In this document: one piece after another, positions 22,873 through 32,199 of the stretch
How positions within the stretch are numbered: the first letter of the stretch is position 1
Layout of the letters: every line of letters begins with the position of its first letter
Assembly: GCF_900142645.1 (NCBI RefSeq)
Contig: NZ_FRBP01000001.1
Coordinates: forward strand, 124,001-188,000
DNA length: 64,000 bases
From: Eubacterium callanderi
Lineage (GTDB): Bacteria; Bacillota; Clostridia; Eubacteriales; Eubacteriaceae
Direction: 5' to 3'
Position numbers and translations under genes: made by a program
Notes under the pieces: model-generated
The model's input: the letters and a program-made list of their open reading frames with translations, nothing else
The model's database searches: none
Told to the model about the DNA's origin: nothing

Positions 22873-25020
22873 TTACATAATTGGATCCATTTCCAGTGCT
22901 GGATGGCCTTTTTCTGTTAAGAATTCTAATACTGCTTCAGAGTCAACGGCGATTGTTTCATCACAAACCATGTCTGTGAAGTTTTCAATTCCGTATAATT
23001 CCTGTACAGATTTGTTTAATCTCTCTGCAACGTCGTCTTTCAGTTCCTTAGGCATCCATACGATTCTTTCGATACCGCCTTCAGCAGCCATGAATTTCTT
23101 GGAGCTGATGAAGTGGCGGCCGTGGCCCATGAAGCCAGGAGTCTGAACCCCACCACCTGTCATGGAAGCTAACTCACCGAAGGTCATACCGGTAGGTGTC
23201 ATGCCGCCAAATTCACGGTTAACAATAACAACACCGTTGGCTTCTGGCATAATACCGCAGATACATTCGAAGCAACCGCAGGAGGTCATTGGATCTTCCA
23301 GGATAGAGTACAAGGTTACTTTTTCAACTGCACCCTGAGAGCACTTGGCAACAACGTCATTGACTTCTTCCCATGCGCCTAAGCGTTCGTCGATAACACC
23401 GTTCTTTTCGATTGGCTGTGCAGGACCGGTTGGGTCAAGTTCTTTGGTTGCTTTGGAGTCTAACCAGGAAACAGCACCGCAGAGGCCTAAACGTTCAGGT
23501 GTTACAACACAAACGTGAGAAGGAGCAAAGGACTGGCACAGTGTACAGGTGTAGAATACATCGACACTTTCATCTGTCAGTGAGTTCAGTCTGTCGTCAC
23601 GTACGTTGTAGATTGGTCTAACCAGTTCTTCTTCAAGACGTACAACATCTTCTTCTTTGGTATAGATGGTAACTTCAACCTTATCAACTACTTTACCAAA
23701 TTCATCTAACATCTTAGCGTAAACTACTTCACCGAAGTGACGCAGTCTGAAGCCAGCGTCAAACGCTTCTTTGGTTAAACGAACCCAGCAGATATTTCTC
23801 TGTCCAACGTGCATTGAACCTTCAATGTAGTTTAAGAAGTAGTGTAATCTTCTTTCAAGTACAGATTCGAAGTCGGACTGCATTGCTTTACCAGCAACTT
23901 TGATTTCCAGGCCAAATGGGATACGGACAACGTCAACGCCATCAAACTGTGGATCGTCGATATCCGGGCCGACAACGGTGATCTTATGATCTTCAATATC
24001 GCCCAATTCTACAGTGTGAACTAATTCCCAGGCTTTTGTTCTGTTTCCACCGAACTCAGCTTTCATGTTGTCTTTACGGACACGTTCGCCTTCGAAAGCG
24101 GAGGATACAGATACCGGACAGTCAATTTCGGTAACCTTGATCTTGATGCCACGGGCTTCAAGAGAGGTAGCGTCTGTTTTTGTCAGGTCTGGCTGGTTTA
24201 ATAACAGGGTAGGAACTTCATTAATGTAGGTTTCTGTGATTGCCGGGAAGCCCATATCGATTGCGCAGGCGCCAGCAGCGATGATCTTATCATCCCAGTC
24301 GCCAAATACATTAACAAAAGCGAATACACGGTCTCTTGTGTAAATTCTGTGTTTTTCCCATTCGCCGGCTGGTGTGTTACCGAACATGATAGAAGCACGT
24401 ACAGCAACAGATACAACGTTGATAACATCTTCGATTTCGTAACCGCATGGGATAACACGAAGATCAACGCCCATTTTGATTTTCTGGTCTCTTGCCTGAT
24501 CGATACATTTACCAACCAGATAAGTCTGAAGACCTTTATTCTGATAAGATTTGATTGTTTTTGCTAACTGTTCAGGATCCTTGTGTTCACCGATGATAAC
24601 AGCAACACCAGGAATATCCTGGGTAACCAGGGCAACACCGAAGGAACGGACAACCGCATCGGTCAATGCGCCGTCTACCCATTCCGGATGTGGGTTGCCA
24701 TCTAAGTATTTGCAGGCCTGGATAATTTCACATAACATTGCAGCAGCAACACCGGCTTCTAAAGCGTCAGCCAGCATGTTTGTGCGGTTGATGTGTTCTT
24801 TTGCCATTTCAATACCGCGTTCCAGATCGCCTACTGTTAATAATTTTTCGCCTGTGATTGCGTAAATTGTGGCTAAGCCATAAGCGGTATCCGGCAGTTT
24901 CGCCTCTGCATCTCTGCCTTTTTCTTCAATGGCCTTTGCTACATCTTTTTCAGCACGTTCAAGATATTTAGCAGTACCACTGTAAATTATATCAAAAAGA
25001 TTATAAGTCTTACGTTCCAT
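22873..25020 (-). CDS. acsB: Acetyl-CoA synthase, CODH/ACS beta subunit
   Basis: Joins CO, a methyl group from the corrinoid protein, and CoA into acetyl-CoA. 715 residues, close to the Moorella enzyme. The A-cluster ligands are visible: CTLC...C...LGLC (about 490-515) for the [4Fe-4S] cluster and CGCFEC (about 577-582) whose CxC holds the distal nickel. The N-terminal CODH-contact domain and central CoA-binding domain are full length. It is the last gene of the acs run and ends at a strong terminator; a cooC gene precedes it by 63 bases. Confidence 0.98.
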   Translation of the reverse strand: MERKTYNLFDIIYSGTAKYLERAEKDVAKAIEEKGRDAEAKLPDTAYGLATIYAITGEKLLTVGDLERGIEMAKEHINRTNMLADALEAGVAAAMLCEIIQACKYLDGNPHPEWVDGALTDAVVRSFGVALVTQDIPGVAVIIGEHKDPEQLAKTIKSYQNKGLQTYLVGKCIDQARDQKIKMGVDLRVIPCGYEIEDVINVVSVAVRASIMFGNTPAGEWEKHRIYTRDRVFAFVNVFGDWDDKIIAAGACAIDMGFPAITETYINEVPTLLLNQPDLTKTDATSLEARGIKIKVTEIDCPVSVSSAFEGERVRKDNMKAEFGGNRTKAWELVHTVELGDIEDHKITVVGPDIDDPQFDGVDVVRIPFGLEIKVAGKAMQSDFESVLERRLHYFLNYIEGSMHVGQRNICWVRLTKEAFDAGFRLRHFGEVVYAKMLDEFGKVVDKVEVTIYTKEEDVVRLEEELVRPIYNVRDDRLNSLTDESVDVFYTCTLCQSFAPSHVCVVTPERLGLCGAVSWLDSKATKELDPTGPAQPIEKNGVIDERLGAWEEVNDVVAKCSQGAVEKVTLYSILEDPMTSCGCFECICGIMPEANGVVIVNREFGGMTPTGMTFGELASMTGGGVQTPGFMGHGRHFISSKKFMAAEGGIERIVWMPKELKDDVAERLNKSVQELYGIENFTDMVCDETIAVDSEAVLEFLTEKGHPALEMDPIM

Positions 25021-25083
25021 GTGATTTTCTTCCTCCGTATTTATATTTCAATATAAAGTTATGAATGTTTTAGGTGAATTGGA

Positions 25084-25866
25084 CTATTTATTGCTTTTTA
25101 CAGTCGCTTCAATTTTTTCCCCGAGAGCTGCAATTTTTTCTCTGGTTTCAGGAACATCGTACGGTGACTTGTTATTTCTGTCTGAACCGGAAATCTGATC
25201 ACTGTAATCTAAGAAGCCAAAAATGTTTTCCGCTCCGATCCGTTCATTTAAAAAGTCAATATCTTCCGGTTTGCGAATTTTATTGCCAATGGCGTAAACG
25301 TGTTTAACACCGATATCGCCTGCCAGCTTGCTGATTCGTTTAAAGGTCTGGATGCTTCGGATACCCGGTTCGACGACAACGATAAATGCGTCGACCGCTG
25401 ATGCGGTGCCTCGGCCAAGATGTTCAATCCCTGCTTCCATATCCATGATGACAATATCCTTTTGGTATAAAACCAAATGTGTCGTCAGCATTTTTAACAG
25501 TACGTGTTCCGGGCAAACACATCCGCCTCCGCCAGTATCGACTGTTCCCATTGTTAAGAGCTTAACACCGTTAAACTCGCGGCAAAATTTTTCAGGAATA
25601 TCCGCAACTTCCGGATTCATTGTGAAAAAGGCGCCATAGGTTCCTTTTTTTGCATTTGTTCTCTCTTCGGCCAAGTCTTTCATTTCAGAAATAGGTGTGA
25701 TGCTGTCAATCATTTCTTCGCTCATACCCAGTGCCAGGCCTAGATTTGCATCGGGGTCAGCATCAACGGCCAATACGTTAAAACCTTTATCGGCGTAATA
25801 ACGGCTGAGGCAGGCTGTAATTGTCGTTTTCCCAACGCCACCTTTTCCAGTTAATGCTATTTTCAT
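25084..25866 (-). CDS. cooC: CooC-type nickel-insertion ATPase (copy 1)
   Basis: Dimeric P-loop ATPase for nickel insertion into the CODH C-cluster or the ACS A-cluster. 260 residues: deviant Walker A GKGGVGKTT (8-16), the CxC motif GGGCVC at Cys116/Cys118 which binds metal between subunits, and the MinD-like MDMEAGIEHLGRGT region. It lies between acsA and acsB; in that position the protein is often called AcsF, thought to activate ACS. A second paralog lies at 34247-35017. Confidence 0.93.
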   Translation of the reverse strand: MKIALTGKGGVGKTTITACLSRYYADKGFNVLAVDADPDANLGLALGMSEEMIDSITPISEMKDLAEERTNAKKGTYGAFFTMNPEVADIPEKFCREFNGVKLLTMGTVDTGGGGCVCPEHVLLKMLTTHLVLYQKDIVIMDMEAGIEHLGRGTASAVDAFIVVVEPGIRSIQTFKRISKLAGDIGVKHVYAIGNKIRKPEDIDFLNERIGAENIFGFLDYSDQISGSDRNNKSPYDVPETREKIAALGEKIEATVKSNK

Positions 25867-25906
25867 TTTATCACCTGTCCATTCTTAAAGTAATTATTCA
25901 GTATAA

Positions 25907-27802
25907 TTAAATTCCCAGTTTTGTTCTCTTGTCTTCAATATCTGCCATGATTAATTCAGCAGCCTTGATTGGATCTGATTCAAAGACATAAGCAGCGCCA
26001 GTCCATTCTTTAACACCTTCGGTCATCAGCTTCATGAAGTTTTCACTTCCGGAAACATAAGGCATAACACCAAGATAAGTATTTAAACCACTTGATACTA
26101 CGTAAGATGCGATAGCAACAGCCTTTTCAGACATATATTCAGGTGCGGCACCTACAACTGGAAGTTCTGCAATATCAACGCCTCTTTCGTTAGCTACTAA
26201 AGTAACCAGATGGAGGATACGGCTGATATCAACACAGGAACCCATATGTAATACTGGAGGAATATTCGCTCTTTCGCAGGCTTCTTTCAAACCACGGCCG
26301 CAAAGTTCTTTTGCTTCCAGTTTTAAGAGACCAGCTTTAGCAGCAGCCTGAGCTGCACAACCAGTAACAACGCAGATAACGTCGTTTTTAATTAACTCTT
26401 TCATCAATGTGATGTGGGCATAGTCATGTTCGACCTTTGGATTGTTACAACCAACAATACCGGCAGCGCCTCTTAAAACACCCGCCCAAACTAAGTCACC
26501 TAAAGGCTTAACTGTACCTGTTACGTCAGTCTGAGAGTTAACAACGCGGTCTAAAGCGCCGATTGTGGTTTCTACAGAGTAACCAACAATTGTTTCAGCT
26601 TTCAGTTCTGGTACATCAACCTTGGAAGCGTCTCTGTTTTTAAAGTTCATAACAGCTGTTTTGATTACTTCTTCAGCGCAGCTCAATGGATCTTCTTCAT
26701 TAAATTCAATGTACATGTCCCCTGCAATTTTTGCTTTTGGAGATGTACTGATAAAGCGTGTATGGTAGCTCTTGGCTAATTTTGGCAGTGCAGGGAAGAT
26801 ACACTGAACGTCTACAACCGCAACTTCAACGGCACCGGTGATAATGGCCATTTCCTGCTGGTAGAAGTTACCGGCGATCTTAATACCGTGACGCATGGTC
26901 ATTTCATTACCAGTACAGCACATACCGACAACGTTGATACCCTTAGCGCCCTGTTCCTTTGCCATTTCAATCAGCTCAGGATTTTTGGATGCAACTGCGA
27001 TCATTTCGGCTAAATTCGGATCATGACCGTGGAGCATGATATTTACCTGTTCAGGATCAATAACACCTAAGTTTGATTCAGAAGCTCTTTCCTTTGGTAC
27101 ACCATACATGATGTCAGAGAATTCTGTACCGATCATGGAACCGCCCCAGCCATCAGACATACTTGTTCTTAAAGAACGTCTTAAGATGGATTCAGGATCA
27201 CTTGCACAACCCATATGTGTGGAGTGCATTAAGGTAACAACTTCCTGGTCAATCGCTCTTGGCGCAATGTTTTCTTTTTCCCAGATTTCCTGACGGGATT
27301 CTGGCGCTCTCTTTAAGAAATTCTGTGTTCCGAAGGGTTTACCGAATTCCATTAAAGCCATTTCTGCAAGTTCATGGGCCAAAGCGTAAGTTTCTTTGGT
27401 ATCTGCTTCTTCAATTCCCCATTCTGCAGCGATTTTTCTTAATTTGCCTTCTTCTCTGATTTTGAAAGGACCATCTTCAGAAGAATGATACATTGCATGT
27501 ACGATATCGCGCGCATGGTCAGAGTGAGCGGATGTACCGGCACAACACATTCTTGCAAAGTTTCTGGCAACGATGGTGTCTCTGTCTGCACCACAGATAC
27601 CTCTCTGAGCGCCTTTATCCGGTGATGGGCTTACACGGCAAGGTCCCATAACACAGATACGACAGCAAATACCAGCTTCACCAAAACCACACTGGGTTTT
27701 TAAAGCTGCTTTTCTGTCCCACATGGTTTCAGCGCCATCTTTTTGAGCTTTTTCGATTAAAGCTTCAGCTATAACATCAAATTCTAACAATTCATTGCTC
27801 AT
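25907..27802 (-). CDS. acsA: Anaerobic carbon monoxide dehydrogenase, CODH/ACS alpha subunit
   Basis: Reduces CO2 to CO for acetyl-CoA synthesis, or oxidises CO, at a Ni-Fe-S C-cluster. 631 residues. The N-terminal Cys-rich stretch CGFGEAGICCRICVMGPCRV (about 52-72) supplies the B-cluster, with nearby D-cluster cysteines; the C-cluster His and later cysteines (MGCASD, CCTGNE, GCNNPKVEHD, TGCAAQA, MGSCVD) are all present. The leader of about 200 bases has two inverted repeats and a long stem-loop separating it from acsE. Confidence 0.98.
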   Translation of the reverse strand: MSNELLEFDVIAEALIEKAQKDGAETMWDRKAALKTQCGFGEAGICCRICVMGPCRVSPSPDKGAQRGICGADRDTIVARNFARMCCAGTSAHSDHARDIVHAMYHSSEDGPFKIREEGKLRKIAAEWGIEEADTKETYALAHELAEMALMEFGKPFGTQNFLKRAPESRQEIWEKENIAPRAIDQEVVTLMHSTHMGCASDPESILRRSLRTSMSDGWGGSMIGTEFSDIMYGVPKERASESNLGVIDPEQVNIMLHGHDPNLAEMIAVASKNPELIEMAKEQGAKGINVVGMCCTGNEMTMRHGIKIAGNFYQQEMAIITGAVEVAVVDVQCIFPALPKLAKSYHTRFISTSPKAKIAGDMYIEFNEEDPLSCAEEVIKTAVMNFKNRDASKVDVPELKAETIVGYSVETTIGALDRVVNSQTDVTGTVKPLGDLVWAGVLRGAAGIVGCNNPKVEHDYAHITLMKELIKNDVICVVTGCAAQAAAKAGLLKLEAKELCGRGLKEACERANIPPVLHMGSCVDISRILHLVTLVANERGVDIAELPVVGAAPEYMSEKAVAIASYVVSSGLNTYLGVMPYVSGSENFMKLMTEGVKEWTGAAYVFESDPIKAAELIMADIEDKRTKLGI

Positions 27803-27847
27803 AATTTAATTTACCTCTCCATAGTAATTTACTCGCATTGCAGCAAC

Positions 27848-27899
27848 TTTGTAAAAATTTCCACTTTACAAAAACACTTTATTATTGTAGAATAATAAA
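27848..27899. other. Two inverted repeats in the acsA leader
   Basis: TTTGTAAA/TTTACAAA with a 9-bp spacer (27848-27872) and TTTATTATT/AATAATAAA with a 4-bp spacer (27878-27899). They could be operators or RNA stems; the second is followed by TGTTTTTG on the minus strand, so weak attenuation is possible. Confidence 0.45.
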
Positions 27900-27934
27900 A
27901 GCGGCAACGCAAATCAGTCATTTATTCAATATGG

Positions 27935-28000
27935 GCTCCTAAAGCAACGTTCCCTTCCGGGTCTCGAAATGAGCGTTACTTTAGGGGCTTATTTTTTATT
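27935..28000. terminator. Stem-loop between acsE and acsA; T-run on the plus strand
   Basis: 15-bp stem with two mismatches (27935-27949 and 27974-27988). The run TTATTTTTTATT follows on the plus strand only, so it would terminate rightward, antisense transcription. On the acs mRNA it is a stem-loop that could set mRNA processing or stability. Confidence 0.6.
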
Positions 28001-28008
28001 AACTTCTT

Positions 28009-28794
28009 TTAGAATTCCAGAACGGAGTCTGCGTATAAGATATTATTTTTGATAATATCGCAGGCAACTACAGTTTCCATTAAGCGTTTGTCACAAGGAT
28101 TAATGATTGCGCTGGATAAGCCGCAGCACATTGCCATTGCCATCATTGCGCTGTCAAGTAATGGTCTGATATGTTTTGGAGCACCGTTGGAAACATTACT
28201 TAAGCCACAAGTGGTCAACAGACCCATGTCTGTGATCATCTTAACGGCTTCAAGCATTTCTTCTTGTTTGTCCTGCATACCCTTGATAACGAGCGCCAAT
28301 GGGTCAAACAGCATATCGGTTGGTTCCATGCCATGTTCCATACCTCTTTCAAGGAGTTCAGAGCAGTAAGCGATACGTTCGTCATTATCAGAAGGTACAC
28401 CTTCTTTAGAACATAAGCAGATGCAGGCAGCATCGTTGGCAGCAGCTAAATCCAGGTAACCGATACGGTCGCCGGCATCAGCGGAGTTAACGAGTGGCTT
28501 GCCTTTTTCACGGTTGTAAACCTGAATACCAGCTTCGATCGCTTTCATGTTAGCGGTGTCGAGTGCCAATGGAACATTGTCAAAGTTTTCCTGTAACAAT
28601 TTAACGCCCCATTGCATTAATTCTTCACCGTCTTTTTCAGCAGGTCCGATATTCAAATCCAAATAATCTGCACCAGCGTCTAACTGTTCTTTTGCTCTTT
28701 GCAGGATTGGTTCAGGATTACGAGTTTCAAATGCTTCACGCATTGCTGGAGAAATACAGTGAATTCTTTCACCGATAACCATAAATTTTGCCAT
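28009..28794 (-). CDS. acsE: Methyl-THF:corrinoid iron-sulfur protein methyltransferase
   Basis: Moves the methyl group of methyltetrahydrofolate to the cobalamin of AcsCD. 261 residues, essentially the Moorella MeTr length, with the pterin-binding TIM-barrel signatures GADYLDLNIGPAEKDG, LALDTANMKAIEAG and GLSNVSNGAP. The conserved Asp and Asn residues that bind the pterin are present. It lies between acsC and acsA and closes the methyl branch into the carbonyl branch. Confidence 0.97.
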   Translation of the reverse strand: MAKFMVIGERIHCISPAMREAFETRNPEPILQRAKEQLDAGADYLDLNIGPAEKDGEELMQWGVKLLQENFDNVPLALDTANMKAIEAGIQVYNREKGKPLVNSADAGDRIGYLDLAAANDAACICLCSKEGVPSDNDERIAYCSELLERGMEHGMEPTDMLFDPLALVIKGMQDKQEEMLEAVKMITDMGLLTTCGLSNVSNGAPKHIRPLLDSAMMAMAMCCGLSSAIINPCDKRLMETVVACDIIKNNILYADSVLEF

Positions 28795-28916
28795 AATGTT
28801 TCCCCTTTCGGATTATAAAATATTTTTGGATAAACCGCAGCCGGAAACCCCCGCTTCCAGCTGCGTAAAAGTTTTAATTTGTATGAATTACAGATATACG
28901 CCGCTCAGCGCAAAGC

Positions 28917-30263
28917 TTAAGCAATTCCCATTAAATCACGTAAGAATTTCGGGATCTGCATAGCTTCTGTCGGTCCGACAATAACTTCCCAATCCGGAAG
29001 CGCTTCAGCAACGTCACCCTGTAATACAGCAACTTTACCAGGTAAGATAAGTTTTCTGCATTTAGTTTTGTCAGCAATGCCGCTTTCCTTAATGAAATCA
29101 GAGATAACGGAAGCACCGAATTTACCGGCAGCCCACGCTGTAAGAACGGAGTAACCGCCAGCGTCAGGAATAGCCAGGTAAGCAGGAACTTTAGAACGTT
29201 CGATTTCGCCGGAAACTACGAAGTAAGACAGAGCGAAGTCAACGGTAACCAGTACAGGTGAGTTGTCATCAGCTTTGTTGAATTCATAGATCGTCGGTTC
29301 AACACGCATTGGTTTCTGAGGATCGGTGAAGATGTTCTGTCTTAAACCGAACAGCGGCAGAGCCTGTTTGAAGTCCATATCGCTCATTACGATGATGGAA
29401 CCATAGCGCAGAACAAAAGCAGAAGCTAAGGCAACTTCCATCTGTTCGCAGCAAGCAATTTTGTTAACAAATACAACTGAAGGATAACCGAATGTTCTGT
29501 CATCGCCCTTCAGAGTGTTTGTACGGATGGTTACAGCATTGTTGTAAGCTTCTTTAACAGAGCTGTCACCAACATTCAGAACCAGGTTCTTGTAACCAGC
29601 GGCTTCAATTTTTTCAACAGTGTCGTGTAATTCTTCGATAGAACCAGCGGAAACCCCCAGTACAACGTCAGCAGCTTTGGCAACTTCTACCATCGCGTCA
29701 GCATTTGCAGGTGTAGCGCCCATTAAGATACCTTTAGCAGCTTTGATTGCTTCAGCAGCTTCCTTAGCCACTTCAACATCTTCAACAACAGCCATCGGTA
29801 CACGTCCCAGTTCGATCACTTTAGCGATCAGGTCTAAGAACTTAGCTTTGTCAGCAGCATAGCGTACAGAAGCAACTTCTACACACATTAATTCGCCGAT
29901 ACGGTCATATTTAACAGCTTCTAAATGAGCTACCTTCTTGGCAATTTCATCATCAGAGTCCGCGTCTGAGAATTCAACTGCGAATAATGCTTTGTTAACA
30001 TAAGTTTTTTCATGTCTGAATAATACGGTTTCGCCGCCCAGAGCGCACTCTGTGTCGCCAGTTCCGATCTTGATTGTTTTCATCGGAGGAGCGGTAGCTT
30101 CAGATAACTGAGCTTTAGCTTCGTCTGTAATATACGGGCATTTATCAATTTCTGCAGCGCCAGCGGCTACTTTCATTGAGAATGCCATACATGTAGGGAA
30201 TCCACATTCCTTACAGTTTTTCTTAGGAGTCAGTTTAAAAATATCTAAACCTTTTACTGCCAT
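28917..30263 (-). CDS. acsC: Corrinoid iron-sulfur protein, large subunit
   Basis: Carries the [4Fe-4S] cluster that keeps the corrinoid in the Co(I) state and shares the cobalamin with AcsD. 448 residues. The N-terminal cluster motif is CKECGFPTCMAFSMKVAAG followed by CPYI (about 17-45); a TIM barrel and C-terminal corrinoid-binding domain follow. It lies 19 bases after acsD, so the two subunits are cotranslated from one mRNA. Confidence 0.97.
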   Translation of the reverse strand: MAVKGLDIFKLTPKKNCKECGFPTCMAFSMKVAAGAAEIDKCPYITDEAKAQLSEATAPPMKTIKIGTGDTECALGGETVLFRHEKTYVNKALFAVEFSDADSDDEIAKKVAHLEAVKYDRIGELMCVEVASVRYAADKAKFLDLIAKVIELGRVPMAVVEDVEVAKEAAEAIKAAKGILMGATPANADAMVEVAKAADVVLGVSAGSIEELHDTVEKIEAAGYKNLVLNVGDSSVKEAYNNAVTIRTNTLKGDDRTFGYPSVVFVNKIACCEQMEVALASAFVLRYGSIIVMSDMDFKQALPLFGLRQNIFTDPQKPMRVEPTIYEFNKADDNSPVLVTVDFALSYFVVSGEIERSKVPAYLAIPDAGGYSVLTAWAAGKFGASVISDFIKESGIADKTKCRKLILPGKVAVLQGDVAEALPDWEVIVGPTEAMQIPKFLRDLMGIA

Positions 30264-30282
30264 TTTTTTGCGCCTACCTTTC

Positions 30283-31218
30283 CTAACCTACTAACTCTTT
30301 GATAAAGTTTTTAATCACTTTAGCTGATTCCGGATGTTTAACAATAACAGCGTTTGAGCCGCCGATTAAGCAAGAAGCTGCAGTGGAAACTTCCATAGCG
30401 ATACCACGTTCTTCCTGATTTCCCCATTCAGGAGCTTCTTCTTCTGTGAACACAGCTTCCTTTACGCCCCATGCTTCGTCGCCAACATTGGTCATGATTG
30501 GCATCTGAAGGTCTGTATCGTTCTGGCCTAAAGCGGCTAAACGGATACGGTCCATTGTAGAAGCAACATATTCGAAGCCATAGCCAACAGCAGCGGTTCC
30601 AACATCCATGATAATGTTTCCACCGTCAACACCTAACTGTGTCAACAGGATATTTAACTGTTTTGCAAGGTTGATATCAACAGCAGACTGGCCGGATACT
30701 TTGTGGCCGTCAGCATTACCTGCTACGCCGACAGATTTGTAGTTATCTTCAACAGCTGAGAATAAAACAGCGTTTTTGCCAGACAGTGCCTGAGAAACCT
30801 TAACCAGTAAATCACCGTCTTTTTCAGCGTTGTTGCAGCCTGCAACAACCAGCGGAAGATCGATTGCTGCTTCGACAGCTTTAGCAATTTCAACACATTC
30901 TTCAGATGATTTGTTAGCACCGTTAGGATCGGCACTGATTAATTTTAATGCGATAAACTGTGCGTCTGTATTATCCTGTACATATTTTGCCCATGCTGCA
31001 GGATCCTTTACGACGTCACCATAAGCGTCAACCAGACATTTTTCCCAGTCTTCTGGGTAACTGTCTAAAATTTCCACACCAACAACCGGTGCGTTTCCTT
31101 CACCACTTAAAAATGGTAATCCTTTTTCTCCTCCGAGAGTAACTGCTGCATCTCCAACACCAATTACACACTCATTGATCTTGCCACTAAACTTTTGTTC
31201 TGCTTTTTTGAATGGCAT
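30283..31218 (-). CDS. acsD: Corrinoid iron-sulfur protein, small subunit
   Basis: TIM-barrel partner of AcsC. 311 residues, the usual size, with the family's FSGKINECVIGVG near the N-terminus, a barrel with DPNGANKSSEE and MDVGTAAVGYGFEYV, and a C-terminal part that meets the corrinoid. It is the first gene after a strong promoter and begins the acsDCE set. Confidence 0.97.
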   Translation of the reverse strand: MPFKKAEQKFSGKINECVIGVGDAAVTLGGEKGLPFLSGEGNAPVVGVEILDSYPEDWEKCLVDAYGDVVKDPAAWAKYVQDNTDAQFIALKLISADPNGANKSSEECVEIAKAVEAAIDLPLVVAGCNNAEKDGDLLVKVSQALSGKNAVLFSAVEDNYKSVGVAGNADGHKVSGQSAVDINLAKQLNILLTQLGVDGGNIIMDVGTAAVGYGFEYVASTMDRIRLAALGQNDTDLQMPIMTNVGDEAWGVKEAVFTEEEAPEWGNQEERGIAMEVSTAASCLIGGSNAVIVKHPESAKVIKNFIKELVG

Positions 31219-31345
31219 TTCCTCGTTACCTCCTAACTCGTTCTTGTTAGTATTTTTTTATATTTCAAAGCCCGGAATCGTTTTATGAACATGACAAATT
31301 CCGGTTGCTTTAAAATTTCAATTGTAAAAAAACCGGTGTACACAG

Positions 31346-31398
31346 ACTTGTATATATAAGTATACACATATACTACTATCTTGTTATAAGTTTGTCAA
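31346..31398 (-). promoter_or_regulatory. acsD promoter with downstream palindromic element
   Basis: TTGACA (31393-31398) and TAGTAT (31370-31375) with a 17-bp spacer. Just past the start site is ACTTGTATATATAAGT (31346-31361), a near-palindrome that recurs with one change at the cooC2 promoter (35125-35140). An operator for a shared regulator is likely. The 31219-31538 gap holds this, a GTGTACAC palindrome near 31337 and no gene. Confidence 0.75.
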
Positions 31399-31538
31399 AC
31401 ATTTTTCGACCAAAAACAAAAATTTACCCGTCTTTCTAAAGCTTTTAATTCACAGTTATTCAGTAGGTTTAAATGATTTCATGAAACCCATGAAAACGAC
31501 CCCGTAAATAAGCAAAATATTACTATAGTATACAAGTG

Positions 31539-32186
31539 TCAGTCTGCTTTGGCCAGCCGCTTCAACGCAGGGATGAAAATATCTCCCATTACAGCGAGAT
31601 CCTCCGCGTCAAAACCTGAGGTAATATTACTGTCAAAAAGAATCTGTGATTCCGGCGGGAACTCATCATCCCCCAGCCAGAGGATCACGGTCAGATACAT
31701 ATTGTTGATAAACTCAAACCGGTAGGACAGATCACCATGCTCTTTGGGTTCCGCCCCCAGCTTCTCCATAGCGCGCTTCAGTCCCTCAACATCGTAGTTA
31801 AAGGTGAAGGCAAAGCGCTTCAGGCAGCGGCCCTCAAAGCTCTTAAAATAGTGGTTTCCTCCCGAGATATCCCGGTATGCAATGGTGGTGCCCATCGGCG
31901 GCACACCCTGAGCGTTAAGCAGATAACGCAGGATCATGGTCATCGGCTTATAATCGTCAAAGGCGGTTTCGTCCTTTAAAAGCACGTCGCCTTCGGGATA
32001 TTTTACCTTGTATTCCTCACCCATCAGCGTCACTGTAAACAGCTGTTTTTCAGGGTCATAGGGACAGGTGGATTTCTCCGCCATCTCCAAGGGATCCTTA
32101 TCCTTTATCAGATTTTTATAATGATCATAGGGCAGCTTGTCTTTTCTCTTCTCTTCAATGGCTGCTTCTATTTCAGAATTTAGCAT
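31539..32186 (-). CDS. DUF3786 family protein in the acs operon
   Basis: 215-residue cytoplasmic protein of the DUF3786 family: DPLEMAEKSTCPYDPEKQ near the N-terminus, then a domain with GTTIAYRDISGGNHYF and YRFEFINNMYLTVILWLGDDEFPPE. The family recurs beside corrinoid genes in acetogens and methanogens, but its activity is unknown to me. It follows acsV by 13 bases, so a role in corrinoid protein handling is plausible. A half copy of the acs operator motif, CACTTGTATAC, overlaps its stop. Confidence 0.8.
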   Translation of the reverse strand: MLNSEIEAAIEEKRKDKLPYDHYKNLIKDKDPLEMAEKSTCPYDPEKQLFTVTLMGEEYKVKYPEGDVLLKDETAFDDYKPMTMILRYLLNAQGVPPMGTTIAYRDISGGNHYFKSFEGRCLKRFAFTFNYDVEGLKRAMEKLGAEPKEHGDLSYRFEFINNMYLTVILWLGDDEFPPESQILFDSNITSGFDAEDLAVMGDIFIPALKRLAKAD

Positions 32187-32199
32187 TGGTTACCTCTGT

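Noticed and set aside
31219-31538. Cobalamin riboswitch before acsD
   Set aside because: No B12-box-like sequence; the leader is AT-rich and short, explained by promoter and operator-like dyad.
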